Shown: one piece after another, positions 54,003-63,141 of the stretch
How the letters are laid out: the number at the start of each line of letters is the position of its first letter
Position numbering within the stretch: position 1 is the stretch's first letter
Notes under the pieces: model-generated
Database searches by the model: none
What the model was told of the DNA's origin: nothing
The model's input: only the letters and a program-made list of their open reading frames with translations
Origin: Sulfitobacter undariae
GTDB taxonomy: Bacteria > Pseudomonadota > Alphaproteobacteria > Rhodobacterales > Rhodobacteraceae
Direction: 5' to 3'
Assembly: GCF_014196805.1 (NCBI RefSeq)
Contig: NZ_JACIEI010000003.1
Location: 310,001 to 374,000 of the forward strand
Length of the DNA: 64,000 nucleotides
Translations under genes and position numbers: made by a program

Positions 54003-55100
54003 TCAGCCATCCTCGCGGTGGAGTAACAGGCCAAGGGCCAACATAATGGCGGCAATAGGCGGTGCCCATGCGGCCAGAAGCACGGGTATTTGGCCATTTT
54101 CGCCAAGAATCTGCGCAAAGCTGCGGATGAAATACAAACCAAATCCTAACAATACAGCGGAGAGCACCGCAATGCCGGTTCCCCCAGATCTGGTATGCCG
54201 CATGGTGAAGGCGCTCGCAACCAGAACCATCGCAATCAGGAACAGCGGGCGGGCCAATTCGGTTTGCATCCAGACTTTGTGACGACGGGGCGAAAATCCC
54301 GATTGCTCTAGCTGTTGGATAAACGCAGGGAGCTCATAAATTGAAATTGCGCCCGCTTTACCAAAGCTGTCACGGATGCGGTCCAGCGTCAGCGAAGAAG
54401 GGATCATCAGCGTCTCAAAGGTCTCGGCATTGCCTTCCGCGTTGATGCCAACCGTAAGTGGCCATGATTTTGCGTCATGCAGTTCCCAACCGTCATCACT
54501 CAATGTGGCACTTTGGGCTTCGATGCGGCGCATGGGATTGCCCTCGGGGGCGTAGGCGATAAATGTGACGTCATAGAGAACCGAGCCGTCGGTATTGGAG
54601 CGCCAAGCACGGATCACAGTCTGTCCCTCATCGCCCCCTTGGCGCAGCCACAGCCCTTCTTCCGAGATTGATAGAGCAGAGCCATTGCCGTTGCGATACT
54701 GGTCGGTCAGTTGCTCATAGCGTTTAGAGGTTGCGGCAACGAGGGGGTTGAAAACACCCACAATGATCAAGCCAATCAAAAACGCCATAGCAACAGGCGA
54801 AACAAGTGTTTTGAGCGCGGGACGTCCTGCGGCGCGGGTTACCACCATTTCCGACGAACGTGCCATGCTGAGAAACAGCACCACGGTGGCCAGAACCATA
54901 TTCAGCGGCAAGATCCGGTTAATCGTCTGAGGTGTGTTCAGCAGCGCCAATGTGAGCAGGTCACCAAAGCTAAGTACGTCGGCAAAGCTGTTGCGGCTCT
55001 CCTCCAAAATACCTGTTAGCAAAATGAGCGTGATCAAGACCGCAGTGATCATCAAAAAGCTGAGTAAAAAACGGCGGGCGAAGTAGAAATGCAGGATCAT
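54003..55100 (-). CDS. lptG: LPS export ABC transporter permease LptG
   Basis: This 365-residue membrane protein starts MILHFYFARRFLLSFLMIT, typical of LptG, and has six hydrophobic segments: three near the N-terminus, up to about residue 115, and three at the end. In between is the periplasmic beta-jellyroll. With LptF and the ATPase LptB it extracts LPS from the inner membrane. Its ATG overlaps the lptF stop by four bases (55100-55097), and lptD follows three bases after its stop. No lptB, lptC or lptA gene is here. Confidence 0.93.
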   Translation of the reverse strand: MILHFYFARRFLLSFLMITAVLITLILLTGILEESRNSFADVLSFGDLLTLALLNTPQTINRILPLNMVLATVVLFLSMARSSEMVVTRAAGRPALKTLVSPVAMAFLIGLIIVGVFNPLVAATSKRYEQLTDQYRNGNGSALSISEEGLWLRQGGDEGQTVIRAWRSNTDGSVLYDVTFIAYAPEGNPMRRIEAQSATLSDDGWELHDAKSWPLTVGINAEGNAETFETLMIPSSLTLDRIRDSFGKAGAISIYELPAFIQQLEQSGFSPRRHKVWMQTELARPLFLIAMVLVASAFTMRHTRSGGTGIAVLSAVLLGFGLYFIRSFAQILGENGQIPVLLAAWAPPIAAIMLALGLLLHREDG

Positions 55101-56227
55101 GTGGCTGCCTTACGTCGTTTGAGCCGTGCAAGCCATGCAGGATTGGCCGCATGCCACAACATCAGCGAGGCAATCAGCAGGCCGATGACCGTAGGGAGGT
55201 AGAGGAGCGGCCAAAGCTGTGCGTTGGCATCAACCTGCGAGGACAAAGTGCCGCGCAGCCCGTCGAGGAAAATGAGCAACCCAAAGGCGAGGCCAATCTC
55301 GCGCCAGACGCCAAAGCGGGAAAAACCACCAATTAATAAGGTCGCAAACCCGATCAGCGCCGCGGCGATGCAGAACAGTGGGCGGGAAAAGCGGGAGTGG
55401 AGTTCTTCGGCGATTTGTCCGGCAGATTTTCCTGATCGCTCGGAGTTGCTAGACCAGTTGGCTAAGAGAGCAAAGGTTGTGGTGTTGCTGATGTTCATGA
55501 TTTCTTCGACATTCTTACTGACCAACCCTGAAATATCGAAAGAAAAATCCGCGAATTTCGCAGTGGTCAGGCGTTGGCTATTCCGTTCCAGACGTTGGGC
55601 CAACCCGTCAACCATAATCAATGTGGTTCCTTCACCGCCGCGTATGAGATAGGCTTGGGAAGCCGTGTATATAATACCCTGATCTGGATTTCGCCTGTCG
55701 GATACGAAGACGTCATGAAGCACACCCTCGGCGTCGATAGTGCGGGTGTAAAACGTCACTTGACTGGTCGGATGTAAAAATGTGCCCTCGGTCAGCAGCC
55801 GCGAGGTCACGTTTTTGACGATCTCTTGTTCGCGTTCCTTGAGTTGGGATTGGGCCAACGGCACAAGTACGTTGCTGAGCGTCGCCATGAATAGCGCCAC
55901 ACAAATCCCGAAGACCAAAACAGGCCGTGCAAGGCGCCATGGCCCTGTGCCTGTGGCCTGAAGTGCTGTTAGTTCGCTGTCTGTCGTCATGCGGTTGATT
56001 ACATAAACGGCGGAGGCAAAGGTTGCGATGGGCAGCACTGTGGCAATAAGGCTTGGCAGCCCAAGAGCTGTGAATTCAAGAAACACAAGCGCGGTCTGCC
56101 CGTCTCCGATGAGGCGGTCAAACAGTACAACGGCGCGGTTGATCCAGAATATCGACACTAATACCAGTGCGAAAAAACCAAATAGAACCAGCAGTTGCGA
56201 CAGCATGTAGCGGTCGAACTTGGCCAC
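55097..56227 (-). CDS. lptF: LPS export ABC transporter permease LptF
   Basis: This 376-residue membrane protein begins MAKFDRYMLSQLLVLFGFFALVL, typical of LptF, and has six hydrophobic segments around a central periplasmic domain: FWINRAVVLFDRLIGDG after the first segment, AVYVINRMTTDSELTALQATG in the cytoplasmic coupling loop, and RFSRPLFCIAAALIGFATLLI at the start of the last three helices. It heads the six-gene operon lptF-lptG-lptD-surA-pdxA-rsmA, and is divergent from pepA across 138 bases, where promoters for both directions should be. Confidence 0.94.
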   Translation of the reverse strand: MAKFDRYMLSQLLVLFGFFALVLVSIFWINRAVVLFDRLIGDGQTALVFLEFTALGLPSLIATVLPIATFASAVYVINRMTTDSELTALQATGTGPWRLARPVLVFGICVALFMATLSNVLVPLAQSQLKEREQEIVKNVTSRLLTEGTFLHPTSQVTFYTRTIDAEGVLHDVFVSDRRNPDQGIIYTASQAYLIRGGEGTTLIMVDGLAQRLERNSQRLTTAKFADFSFDISGLVSKNVEEIMNISNTTTFALLANWSSNSERSGKSAGQIAEELHSRFSRPLFCIAAALIGFATLLIGGFSRFGVWREIGLAFGLLIFLDGLRGTLSSQVDANAQLWPLLYLPTVIGLLIASLMLWHAANPAWLARLKRRKAAT

Positions 56228-56365
56228 CCGATTCCCTCCTGTGTGTGTGCTCTGACGGCGTTTGCGCTACATTAACTGAAACTTCAGGCGCATAAAACTG
56301 ATATCTGGCCTTGGCGGCTGTGGCGGGTTAGGTATTGGGAAATACATAACAAAAGGCATACTCTC

Positions 56366-57841
56366 ATGAGCACACTTACTCCTATTTCCTTTGTCACAAC
56401 TGATCTTGATGCTGTTGCGGATCATGTTGGTCGCGTGGCTGTATTCGTCGATTCCGAAGGCAAATTGGACACAGGGGCGCGCCGTGTGAACCGTCTGACT
56501 AAAGGCGCTGTTGCGCGGATCGTTGAGGGTGAGGGCTGGGCCAAGGTGAAAGAGGGGGACAGTGTTACTGTCGGGTATCCTGCGGGCATGAAGGCGGATG
56601 CGGTGGATGTCATACGTCTTGAGCGGAACGCAAAAGGCACAGTAGCACGCAAAGCCGGGGCGACCTTGGCGAAAACACGTGGCGGCAAAGCCGACATGCT
56701 GATTTTGGCAGCACAGTTGCGCCACGCCCAAGAGATGGTGTTTGGCCTTGTCATGCGTGACTATGCATTTGAAAATCATAAATCCGCTGACAGCACCCGC
56801 ACCGGTGCAGTGCAGGTCATGTGTGGCAAACCTGATGAGCTGAAAGAAGCCGTTGCACCGCTGTTGGCTGTGGCCGAGGGCGCGCATATGACCCGTGATC
56901 TGGTGAATGAGCCCTCCAACGTGTTGACCACGACCCATTACACCGAGCGCCTCAAAGAAATGGAAAGCCTCGGCCTCAAGGTCGAAGTTCTGGACGAAGC
57001 AGCGTTGGAAAAACTGGGCATGCGGACGTTGTTGTCCGTGGGCCAAGGGTCAGAGAGCCCGTCTTATGTGGTCACGATGCGCTGGGACGGGGGCGATAAG
57101 GATGCCGCGCCGTTGGCGCTGGTGGGTAAAGGCGTGGTGTTTGATACCGGTGGTATCTCGCTCAAGCCTGCTGCGAATATGGAAAACATGACCATGGACA
57201 TGGGCGGTTCGGCTGTGGTCGCGGGGGTGATGCGCACATTGGCGCTGCGCGGTGCCAAAGCTAATGTTGTCGGCGTCGTCGGCATCGTCGAGAACATGCC
57301 ATCTGGCAAAGCCTCGCGGCCCGGTGATGTTGTGACCTCTATGAAAGGCGATACAATTGAGAACATCAACACAGATGCCGAAGGTCGTTTGGTGCTGTGT
57401 GATGCGATGTGGTATACGCAAGAGACCTTCAAACCCGCCGCGATGATTGATCTGGCGACATTGACTGGTGCGATTATTGTCGGTCTGGGTAATGAAAATG
57501 CGGGTGTCTTTTCCAACAACACACCGTTTTGCAATGCATTCTTGAAATCAGCCGAGGCAGAAGGCGAAGGCGCATGGCGTCTGCCCCTCTCGCAAGCCTA
57601 TGATGACCTGCTCAAAAGCCGGATTGCCGATATGAAAAACGTCGGGGGCCCCGCAGCGGGCTCAATCACGGCGGCACAGTTTTTGCAGCGTTTTGTAAAA
57701 GACGACTGCCCTTGGATTCACCTTGATATCGCAGGGGTTACATCGCTCAAGACCGAAACCGCGTTGGCGCCTGTGGGCGCAACAGGCTGGGGCGTTGCAT
57801 CGCTAAACCGTTTGATCGCAGACAATTATGAAGCAGTGTGA
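56366..57841 (+). CDS. pepA: leucyl aminopeptidase, M17 family
   Basis: This 491-residue peptidase has the M17 catalytic domain in its second half. It carries VGKGVVFDTGGISLKP with the first metal ligands, MDMGGSAVV, NTDAEGRLVLCDAM (the family signature) and LATLTGAIIVGLGNENAG. The N-terminal domain, before about residue 160, is the regulatory macro-like region. It removes N-terminal amino acids in the cytoplasm, with zinc or manganese. In gammaproteobacteria PepA also binds DNA; not tested here. It precedes holC by 33 bases, the usual pepA-holC pair, and is divergent from lptF. Confidence 0.96.
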   Translation: MSTLTPISFVTTDLDAVADHVGRVAVFVDSEGKLDTGARRVNRLTKGAVARIVEGEGWAKVKEGDSVTVGYPAGMKADAVDVIRLERNAKGTVARKAGATLAKTRGGKADMLILAAQLRHAQEMVFGLVMRDYAFENHKSADSTRTGAVQVMCGKPDELKEAVAPLLAVAEGAHMTRDLVNEPSNVLTTTHYTERLKEMESLGLKVEVLDEAALEKLGMRTLLSVGQGSESPSYVVTMRWDGGDKDAAPLALVGKGVVFDTGGISLKPAANMENMTMDMGGSAVVAGVMRTLALRGAKANVVGVVGIVENMPSGKASRPGDVVTSMKGDTIENINTDAEGRLVLCDAMWYTQETFKPAAMIDLATLTGAIIVGLGNENAGVFSNNTPFCNAFLKSAEAEGEGAWRLPLSQAYDDLLKSRIADMKNVGGPAAGSITAAQFLQRFVKDDCPWIHLDIAGVTSLKTETALAPVGATGWGVASLNRLIADNYEAV

Positions 57842-57874
57842 TCCTAACGGTCATCTAGAAGACGGAGAAAACTG

Positions 57875-58333
57875 ATGGGCGCAGTGATGTTCTATCACCT
57901 GACACAGCGTCCTTTGCTGGATACGCTGCGCATGTTGGTGGATAAATCGCTGGCCAATGGCTGGCGCGTGTCCGTGCGTGGCACCAACCGTGCTGGCCTT
58001 GAGGCGCTGGATGCTGCGCTTTGGCATGGTCCCGAAGCCAGTTTTCTGCCGCATGGGTTGGAGGGGGGCGCACATGACGCCCTCCAGCCTGTGTTGCTGG
58101 GGATGCAGGCGGGAAACGTCAACGGCGCGCAATGTGTGATGGCGGTCCATTCGGCAGAAGTATCACCCGAAGACGCTGCCGCGATGGAGCGGGTTTGTAT
58201 CTTGTTTGACGGATATGACGAAGATCAACTGGCCCATGCGCGGGGGCAGTGGAAAACCCTGACCGCCGCAGGGGTTAGCGCGCAATACTGGTCCGAGGAA
58301 TCGGGGCGGTGGGAGAAGAAAGCAGAGGCATAG
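57875..58333 (+). CDS. holC: DNA polymerase III subunit chi
   Basis: This 152-residue protein matches HolC. It opens MFYHLTQRPLLDTLRMLVDKS and continues NGWRVSVRGTNRAGLEALDAALW and ESFLP-like ASFLPHGL. CVMAVHSAEVSPEDAAAMERVCILFDGYDED follows, with a tail WSEESGRWEKKAEA. Chi links the clamp loader (through psi) to SSB at the replication fork. The classic order pepA-holC is conserved. No holD is expected in this group. Confidence 0.9.
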   Translation: MGAVMFYHLTQRPLLDTLRMLVDKSLANGWRVSVRGTNRAGLEALDAALWHGPEASFLPHGLEGGAHDALQPVLLGMQAGNVNGAQCVMAVHSAEVSPEDAAAMERVCILFDGYDEDQLAHARGQWKTLTAAGVSAQYWSEESGRWEKKAEA

Positions 58334-58404
58334 GACGCTCTTGTTAACGCATTGGTAGACCTCTTGTGCAAAAGAGGACGGGCCAAAGCATTCAGGGGTT
58401 TGCG

Positions 58405-58755
58405 ATGAATCTGTATCACTGTTCTATTGATCTGCGCGATGACACGAAAGCACTGGGGTTTGCCGCCGCTCTGGAGGTGTGGATGAAACACCTGCAATCC
58501 AGTGGCGTTATCCTGTCTTGGCGGTTGTGTCGTCAAAAACTGGGTTTCGGTGCCCCGCGCGCGCGTGATTTTCTGCTCGAAATCGAAGTCGAAAACCTGA
58601 CGCAACTGGACCAAGCGTTTCGCTTTGCCGCTTCTGGCGATGCCCATGTGGAACGCTTGTATACCACGGTGCATCAAATGGTGGGGGAAGTGGACGTGGC
58701 TCTATACCGCCCATTCCCTGATCCTGAACGGGCCGAGAGAATGGCGTTGATCTAA
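58405..58755 (+). CDS. DUF6614-like small protein
   Basis: This 116-residue cytoplasmic protein reads MNLYHCSIDLRDDTKALGF at the start, then LEVWMKHLQSSGVILSWRLCRQKLGF and FLLEIEVENLTQLDQAFRFAA, ending in VHQMVGEVDVALYRPFPD. The alternating strand-helix pattern and the ferredoxin-like layout suggest a small alpha/beta fold. It looks like a short conserved family known from marine alphaproteobacteria (DUF6614), a match made from memory. ATG 58405 has AGGGG seven bases upstream. No function is known. The gap after it, 58756-58866, shows nothing notable. Confidence 0.65.
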   Translation: MNLYHCSIDLRDDTKALGFAAALEVWMKHLQSSGVILSWRLCRQKLGFGAPRARDFLLEIEVENLTQLDQAFRFAASGDAHVERLYTTVHQMVGEVDVALYRPFPDPERAERMALI

Positions 58756-58866
58756 AGCGCAGGCCTATGCCATGAAAATGTTTGGCGTGGGCGCGGTGTG
58801 TCATGAAATTGTGAACTTGGAGACTTAAGGGCAGCCAAAGAATGCACTTTGTGAGTATGCACGAAC

Positions 58867-59388
58867 ATGGCTGATTTGGAAAATGGCGATTTTGATCGTG
58901 TGATCATTGTCGGAAACACAGCCTCTGGAAAGTCGTGGTTGTCTGATCAAATGGCCAGCGTCTTATCGGCACCTATTGTCAGGTTGGATGACGTCCATTG
59001 GGTTAATGGCGATTTCACCAAGCGACAAAATCCTGATATGGCTATAGCGCAGATCATTGATACCTCTCAAATGGACCGCTGGATCATTGAAGGGGTTTAC
59101 GGCTGGCTGATGTCGCCGATTATAGAGCATGCATCCTGCGTTGTTTGGATCGATGTACCGTGGGATACCTGTCAGCAAAACCTGCTATTCAGAGAGCAGG
59201 CGCAACGTGGCATTGTTTTGAGCGAAGCTCTCGAACGTTGGGCAAAAGAATACTGGTCACGTAAAACCAGTAGTTCGTATCAAGGGCACCTAGAGTTGTT
59301 TTCCGCATTTGGGGGGCCAAAATTCAGGTTGACGTCAAAACGGCACGTCACAAATTTTGTCAATGATGTGGTTTGTACAAAACACTAA
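58867..59388 (+). CDS. adenylate kinase-like P-loop protein (topology modulation family)
   Basis: This 173-residue protein has a P-loop, VIIVGNTASGKSWLSDQMA, close to the N-terminus. A substrate strand VRLDDVHWVNGDF follows, then RWIIEGVYGWLMSPIIEHA and VVWIDVPWDTCQQNLLFRE, a layout shared with FlaR/topology-modulation proteins and small kinases. A nucleotide kinase or phosphotransferase activity is likely, the substrate unknown. It stands alone between gene-free gaps, with a convergent retropepsin gene after it. Confidence 0.78.
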   Translation: MADLENGDFDRVIIVGNTASGKSWLSDQMASVLSAPIVRLDDVHWVNGDFTKRQNPDMAIAQIIDTSQMDRWIIEGVYGWLMSPIIEHASCVVWIDVPWDTCQQNLLFREQAQRGIVLSEALERWAKEYWSRKTSSSYQGHLELFSAFGGPKFRLTSKRHVTNFVNDVVCTKH

Positions 59389-59431
59389 AAGGATAATCCA
59401 TTTCCCCTATCTTAAGTGTGTTGCTCTGTCA

Positions 59432-60013
59432 TCAACGCGTCAGGCGCAATTCCCCGCCGGAAATCTCGATGCGACCCCATTTCTCAAGATATGCCATTCC
59501 CAGAAGGGAGCCATCCATTTCGCCGCCATTGACCGAAGCAAAGACATCCGTATCTGTGATGTCACCAAGGCGCACGGTATTCAGGCGGATAGGGGCCGTG
59601 CGTACTGTGCCGTTAGCGGTATTCGCTGAGCCGAGGAAATTGAGGCTATCGGGATCGATCCCTACGCGGCGGGCGTCATCAAGGCTCAGCACCATATTGC
59701 TTGCTCCTGTGTCCACAACAAAACGGATATTCTCGCCGTTCAGCGCAAGCGTCAGATAATAATGCCCATCTGATTGCCGTGGCACAGAAATTTGCCCTTT
59801 GCCCAGTTGTAGCATCTGGTCTGCCGAGGTCTGCCGCTGCACATCGCTCCACAGGCCATACCCTGCGACCACACCAAGGAAAATAAAGCCCCAGATCATC
59901 GCCTGTTGCAGCACTTTTCCGATGCCTTCACGGTTGGCGGTAAAAAACCAGCCCATCACGGCGCAGCCGAGCAGCACAAGATAGATTAGGTTTGCGGTTG
60001 TATCTCCGTTCAT
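59432..60013 (-). CDS. TIGR02281 family membrane retropepsin-like aspartic protease
   Basis: This 193-residue protein has two transmembrane helices (about 8-25 and 38-55) followed by a single retropepsin-type domain. The catalytic motif is FVVDTGASNMVLS (D101-T-G-A), with flanking strands and the second-lobe motif MDGSLLGMAYLEKWGRIEI. Clan AA single-lobe proteases of this type act as dimers on the outer side of the inner membrane; the target is unknown. It follows marC by 42 bases, so the two and the upstream ABC-F gene may form one operon. Confidence 0.85.
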   Translation of the reverse strand: MNGDTTANLIYLVLLGCAVMGWFFTANREGIGKVLQQAMIWGFIFLGVVAGYGLWSDVQRQTSADQMLQLGKGQISVPRQSDGHYYLTLALNGENIRFVVDTGASNMVLSLDDARRVGIDPDSLNFLGSANTANGTVRTAPIRLNTVRLGDITDTDVFASVNGGEMDGSLLGMAYLEKWGRIEISGGELRLTR

Positions 60014-60055
60014 GTCGGCTCCTTTTCTACGCTATCATATAGGCAGTGGGGGATT

Positions 60056-60694
60056 TTATCCAACCGGAGTCACAAATCCGAATTCAGCCAGACCATCGAG
60101 CACAAATTGCACTGAAAGGGCGGCCAGCAACATACCGAAAATACGGGTAAAAACGTTGATAGCAACCTTGCCCACACGTTGCTCGAGATTGCTGGAAAGA
60201 CGCAGCATGATGTACATCATCATCAAAACAATGGCTAGAATCCCGAAAACGGTGATAAGCCCCTGACCACCGGGTTTTTCGCCCACCAGCAGAATAACCG
60301 AGGCAATCGCGCCTGGCCCCGCAATCAGCGGTATGGCAAGTGGAAAGACGCTGGGGTCTTCGTGTGCGGGATCAGGCTCGCTTGAAGTGTCCTCACGGCG
60401 TTTTGTACGCCGGTCAAACAGCATATCAAGGGCCGTCAGAAACAGCAAAATGCCACCCGCAACACGAAAGGCGGCCATCGAAATGCCGATGAAATCCAAA
60501 ATGGATTCGCCTGCCAGCGCAAAAACGACAAGGATCAATCCACCAACCAGAACGGCACGACGGGCGATGCGTTCCCGCTCGACCAAGGTTCTGTCCGGCG
60601 TAATAGCAAGAAAAATGGGCGCGATGGCGATGGGGTCAACCACGACCAACAAGGTCACAAAAGCGGTGATCATGTAGGCGGTGTCGATGATCAT
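60056..60694 (-). CDS. MarC family integral membrane protein
   Basis: This 212-residue protein has six hydrophobic segments. It begins MITAFVTLLVVVDPIAIAPIFLAIT, holding the invariant DP of the family, and has IPLIAGPGAIASVILL in the fourth segment, another conserved loop. MarC proteins are of unknown function; an older link with multiple antibiotic resistance was not confirmed. The gene start overlaps the stop of the upstream ABC-F gene by four bases (60694-60691), an ATGA-type overlap. Confidence 0.9.
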   Translation of the reverse strand: MIIDTAYMITAFVTLLVVVDPIAIAPIFLAITPDRTLVERERIARRAVLVGGLILVVFALAGESILDFIGISMAAFRVAGGILLFLTALDMLFDRRTKRREDTSSEPDPAHEDPSVFPLAIPLIAGPGAIASVILLVGEKPGGQGLITVFGILAIVLMMMYIMLRLSSNLEQRVGKVAINVFTRIFGMLLAALSVQFVLDGLAEFGFVTPVG

Positions 60695-62553
60695 GCTTGT
60701 GCTTTTTCCAGCTTGGACGCAGCATCCATCCAGATGCTTTCAGCGCGCTCCAACGCGGCCATTACCTCTGCGTATTTCTTGTTCCAGACTTCCAATTCAC
60801 CGACTTTGTCTTTTTCATAAAGCGCGGGATCAGCCAGCTTTTGGGCCAGTTTATCACGCATGTCGTTGATCTTGGTCACCCGCGCTTCAGACGTGCGCAC
60901 TTCGGATCGCAGTGCAATAATGTCTTCGCGGCTGGCGCGTTTTGGTTTGGGGGCTTCCACTTTCGGGCGTGCATTTTTGCTGACAGGTTTGTCGACGGTC
61001 AGCAGCATTTTGCGGTAAGCCTCCAGATCGTCCTCATAGGGTTTCACGGTGCCGTCAGAGACCAGCCAAAGGCGATCCGCAACCATGGACAGCAGGTGCA
61101 TGTCGTGGCTGACCAGAATAACCGCGCCAGAATACCGCGTCAGCGCCTCAACCAATGCTTCACGCGATTCGATATCAAGGTGGTTTGTCGGTTCATCGAG
61201 GATCAGCAGATGGGGTGCATCCAGCGTGGCCAGCAAAAGGGATAGACGTGCTTTTTGGCCACCAGACAAGCGACCTACAGCGGTATCCGCCTGATCAGGC
61301 CCAAGACCAAATCCTGCCAGTTGCGCGCGCAATTTGGATTGCATCACGCCAGGGCGGGCGGTCATCATGTGCTGCAAAGGCGTTTCTTCAATAACCAGTT
61401 CATCCACCTGATGCTGGGCGAAAAAGCCGATACGCAGCTTGCTGGAATTAGTCACTTTACCATCAAACAGCACCAAACGGTTGGACAGTAGCTTGGACAG
61501 CGTTGATTTACCCTGACCGTTTTTGCCCAGCAGGGCGATGCGGTCATCTTGGTCAATGCGCAGGTTCAGGCGCGACAACACGGGGTTACCTGCATCATAC
61601 CCAGTTGATCCGCCCTCAATGCTGATGATTGGCGGCGACAATTCGTCGGGCTGCGGGAAGGTGAATACCTTGCGCGCGGCTTCCTCTGGTGGTGTGATCG
61701 TCACCATTTTTTCAATCGCTTTCATCCGCGATTGTGCCTGTTTCGCTTTAGATGCCTTGGCCTTAAAGCGATCCACAAAGGCCTGCATATGCGCTTTATG
61801 GGCTTGCTGTTTTTTCGCGGCAGCAGAAAGCTGCGCCCGTTTTTCAGCACGCATTTTGGCAAATTGATCGTAATTACCTTGGTAATAGGTCAGTTTGCGG
61901 TCTTCGAGGTGCAGGATACCGCCGACAGCACGGTTCAGCAGACCACGGTCGTGGCTGATGATGATGACGGTATGCGGGTATTTGGCCAGATAGTTTTCCA
62001 GCCACAAAGCGCCCTCGAGATCGAGATAGTTTGTCGGTTCATCAAGCAGCAGCACATCGGGCTGGGCAAATAGAATACCCGCCAACGCCACGCGCATACG
62101 CCAGCCGCCTGAAAAGGCAGAGCAGGGCTGCTGTTGGTCGTGGTCATCAAACCCTAGACCTTTGAGAATACTTGCAGCGCGGCCTTCGGCGGACCATGCA
62201 TCAATATCGGCAAGGCGCGATTGGATGTCTGCAATCCGGCCCGGATCTTTGGCGGTCTCGGCTTCGGTTAGCAGGGCGGCGCGCTCAATATCGCAGGCCA
62301 ACACTGTGTCGATCAAAGAGGTCTCGGAGGAAGGGACTTCTTGTGCCACACCGCCGATTTTTGCGCGTGAGGGCAGGGATATCTCACCTGCGTCCAGCGC
62401 CAATTCGCCGCGAATGATCCGGAAGAGGGTGGTTTTGCCAGCCCCGTTTCGGCCCACAACGCCTACTTTATGACCTTCGGGAATGACGGCACTGGCCTCC
62501 TCAAAGAGGGGGCGGCCTTCGACTGAATAGTTGATCTCTGATATACGTAGCAT
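60691..62553 (-). CDS. ABC-F family ATPase, YheS-like
   Basis: This 620-residue protein has two ABC domains. Domain 1: GRNGAGKTT, FSGGWRMRVALA, VLLLDEPTNYLD. Domain 2: GKNGQGKST, LSGGQKARLSLLL, LLILDEPTNHLD. A basic linker between them (AKMRAEKRAQLSAAAKKQQ and FKAKASKAKQAQSRMKAIEK) fits the P-site tRNA interaction motif of ribosome-bound ABC-F proteins. The C-terminal coiled-coil is LRSEVRTSEARVTKINDMRD. The layout matches YheS more than Uup, the other ABC-F in the window. It translationally couples to marC. Confidence 0.92.
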   Translation of the reverse strand: MLRISEINYSVEGRPLFEEASAVIPEGHKVGVVGRNGAGKTTLFRIIRGELALDAGEISLPSRAKIGGVAQEVPSSETSLIDTVLACDIERAALLTEAETAKDPGRIADIQSRLADIDAWSAEGRAASILKGLGFDDHDQQQPCSAFSGGWRMRVALAGILFAQPDVLLLDEPTNYLDLEGALWLENYLAKYPHTVIIISHDRGLLNRAVGGILHLEDRKLTYYQGNYDQFAKMRAEKRAQLSAAAKKQQAHKAHMQAFVDRFKAKASKAKQAQSRMKAIEKMVTITPPEEAARKVFTFPQPDELSPPIISIEGGSTGYDAGNPVLSRLNLRIDQDDRIALLGKNGQGKSTLSKLLSNRLVLFDGKVTNSSKLRIGFFAQHQVDELVIEETPLQHMMTARPGVMQSKLRAQLAGFGLGPDQADTAVGRLSGGQKARLSLLLATLDAPHLLILDEPTNHLDIESREALVEALTRYSGAVILVSHDMHLLSMVADRLWLVSDGTVKPYEDDLEAYRKMLLTVDKPVSKNARPKVEAPKPKRASREDIIALRSEVRTSEARVTKINDMRDKLAQKLADPALYEKDKVGELEVWNKKYAEVMAALERAESIWMDAASKLEKAQA

Positions 62554-62657
62554 GGTCGGGGTTTGACCGATGTTGGGCCTGCCGTCAATCGCCGCTTTTC
62601 ATGGGGCAGGTGCCATGTTAGGGAGCGCCCAAATTAACACCATATTGGAGACGACCC

Positions 62658-63080
62658 ATGGCTCTTGAGCGCACATTCTCGATCATCAAACCAGACGCAA
62701 CAAAACGCAACCTGACCGGTGCGATTGCAAAGAAATTCGAAGACGCAGGTCTGCGCATTGTCGCATCCAAGCGTATCCACTTGTCAAAAGCACAAGCTGG
62801 CGAATTCTACAAAGTACATGCTGAGCGCCCTTTCTATGACGAACTGTGCGAATTCATGGCATCCGCGCCAATCGTTTGCCAAGTTCTTGAAGGTGAAAAC
62901 GCCATCGCGAAAAACCGCGAAGTTATGGGCGCAACCAACCCAGCAGACGCCGAAGCTGGTACAATCCGCGCTGAATTCGCGGAATCAGTTGGTGAAAACT
63001 CGGTTCACGGTTCCGACGCACCTGAAACAGCTGCAGAAGAAATCGCGTATTTCTTCTCCGGTCTGGAGTTGGTGGGCTAA
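62658..63080 (+). CDS. ndk: nucleoside-diphosphate kinase
   Basis: This 140-residue Ndk starts [21 protein letters not shown] (split over strand 1 and helix 1), with the [19 protein letters not shown] loop and [14 protein letters not shown], where H117 is the phospho-histidine. It equalises the nucleoside triphosphate pools. ATG 62658 is preceded by TTGGAGACG, with GGAG about seven bases upstream. It is divergent from the ABC-F gene across 104 bases and ends at a strong terminator. Confidence 0.98.
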   Translation: MALERTFSIIKPDATKRNLTGAIAKKFEDAGLRIVASKRIHLSKAQAGEFYKVHAERPFYDELCEFMASAPIVCQVLEGENAIAKNREVMGATNPADAEAGTIRAEFAESVGENSVHGSDAPETAAEEIAYFFSGLELVG

Positions 63081-63101
63081 GCCTGACTGCTAAAGTTTTT
63101 G

Positions 63102-63133
63102 AAAAGGGGTCGCTTTCGGGCGGCCCCTTTTTT
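63102..63133. terminator. Rho-independent terminator after ndk
   Basis: AAAAGGGGTCGC and GCGGCCCCTTTT form a 12-bp stem with one T-G wobble around a six-base loop, followed by T residues. It lies 21 bases after the ndk stop and just before the convergent DUF1501 end. Confidence 0.88.
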
Positions 63134-63141
63134 GTGTTTAC

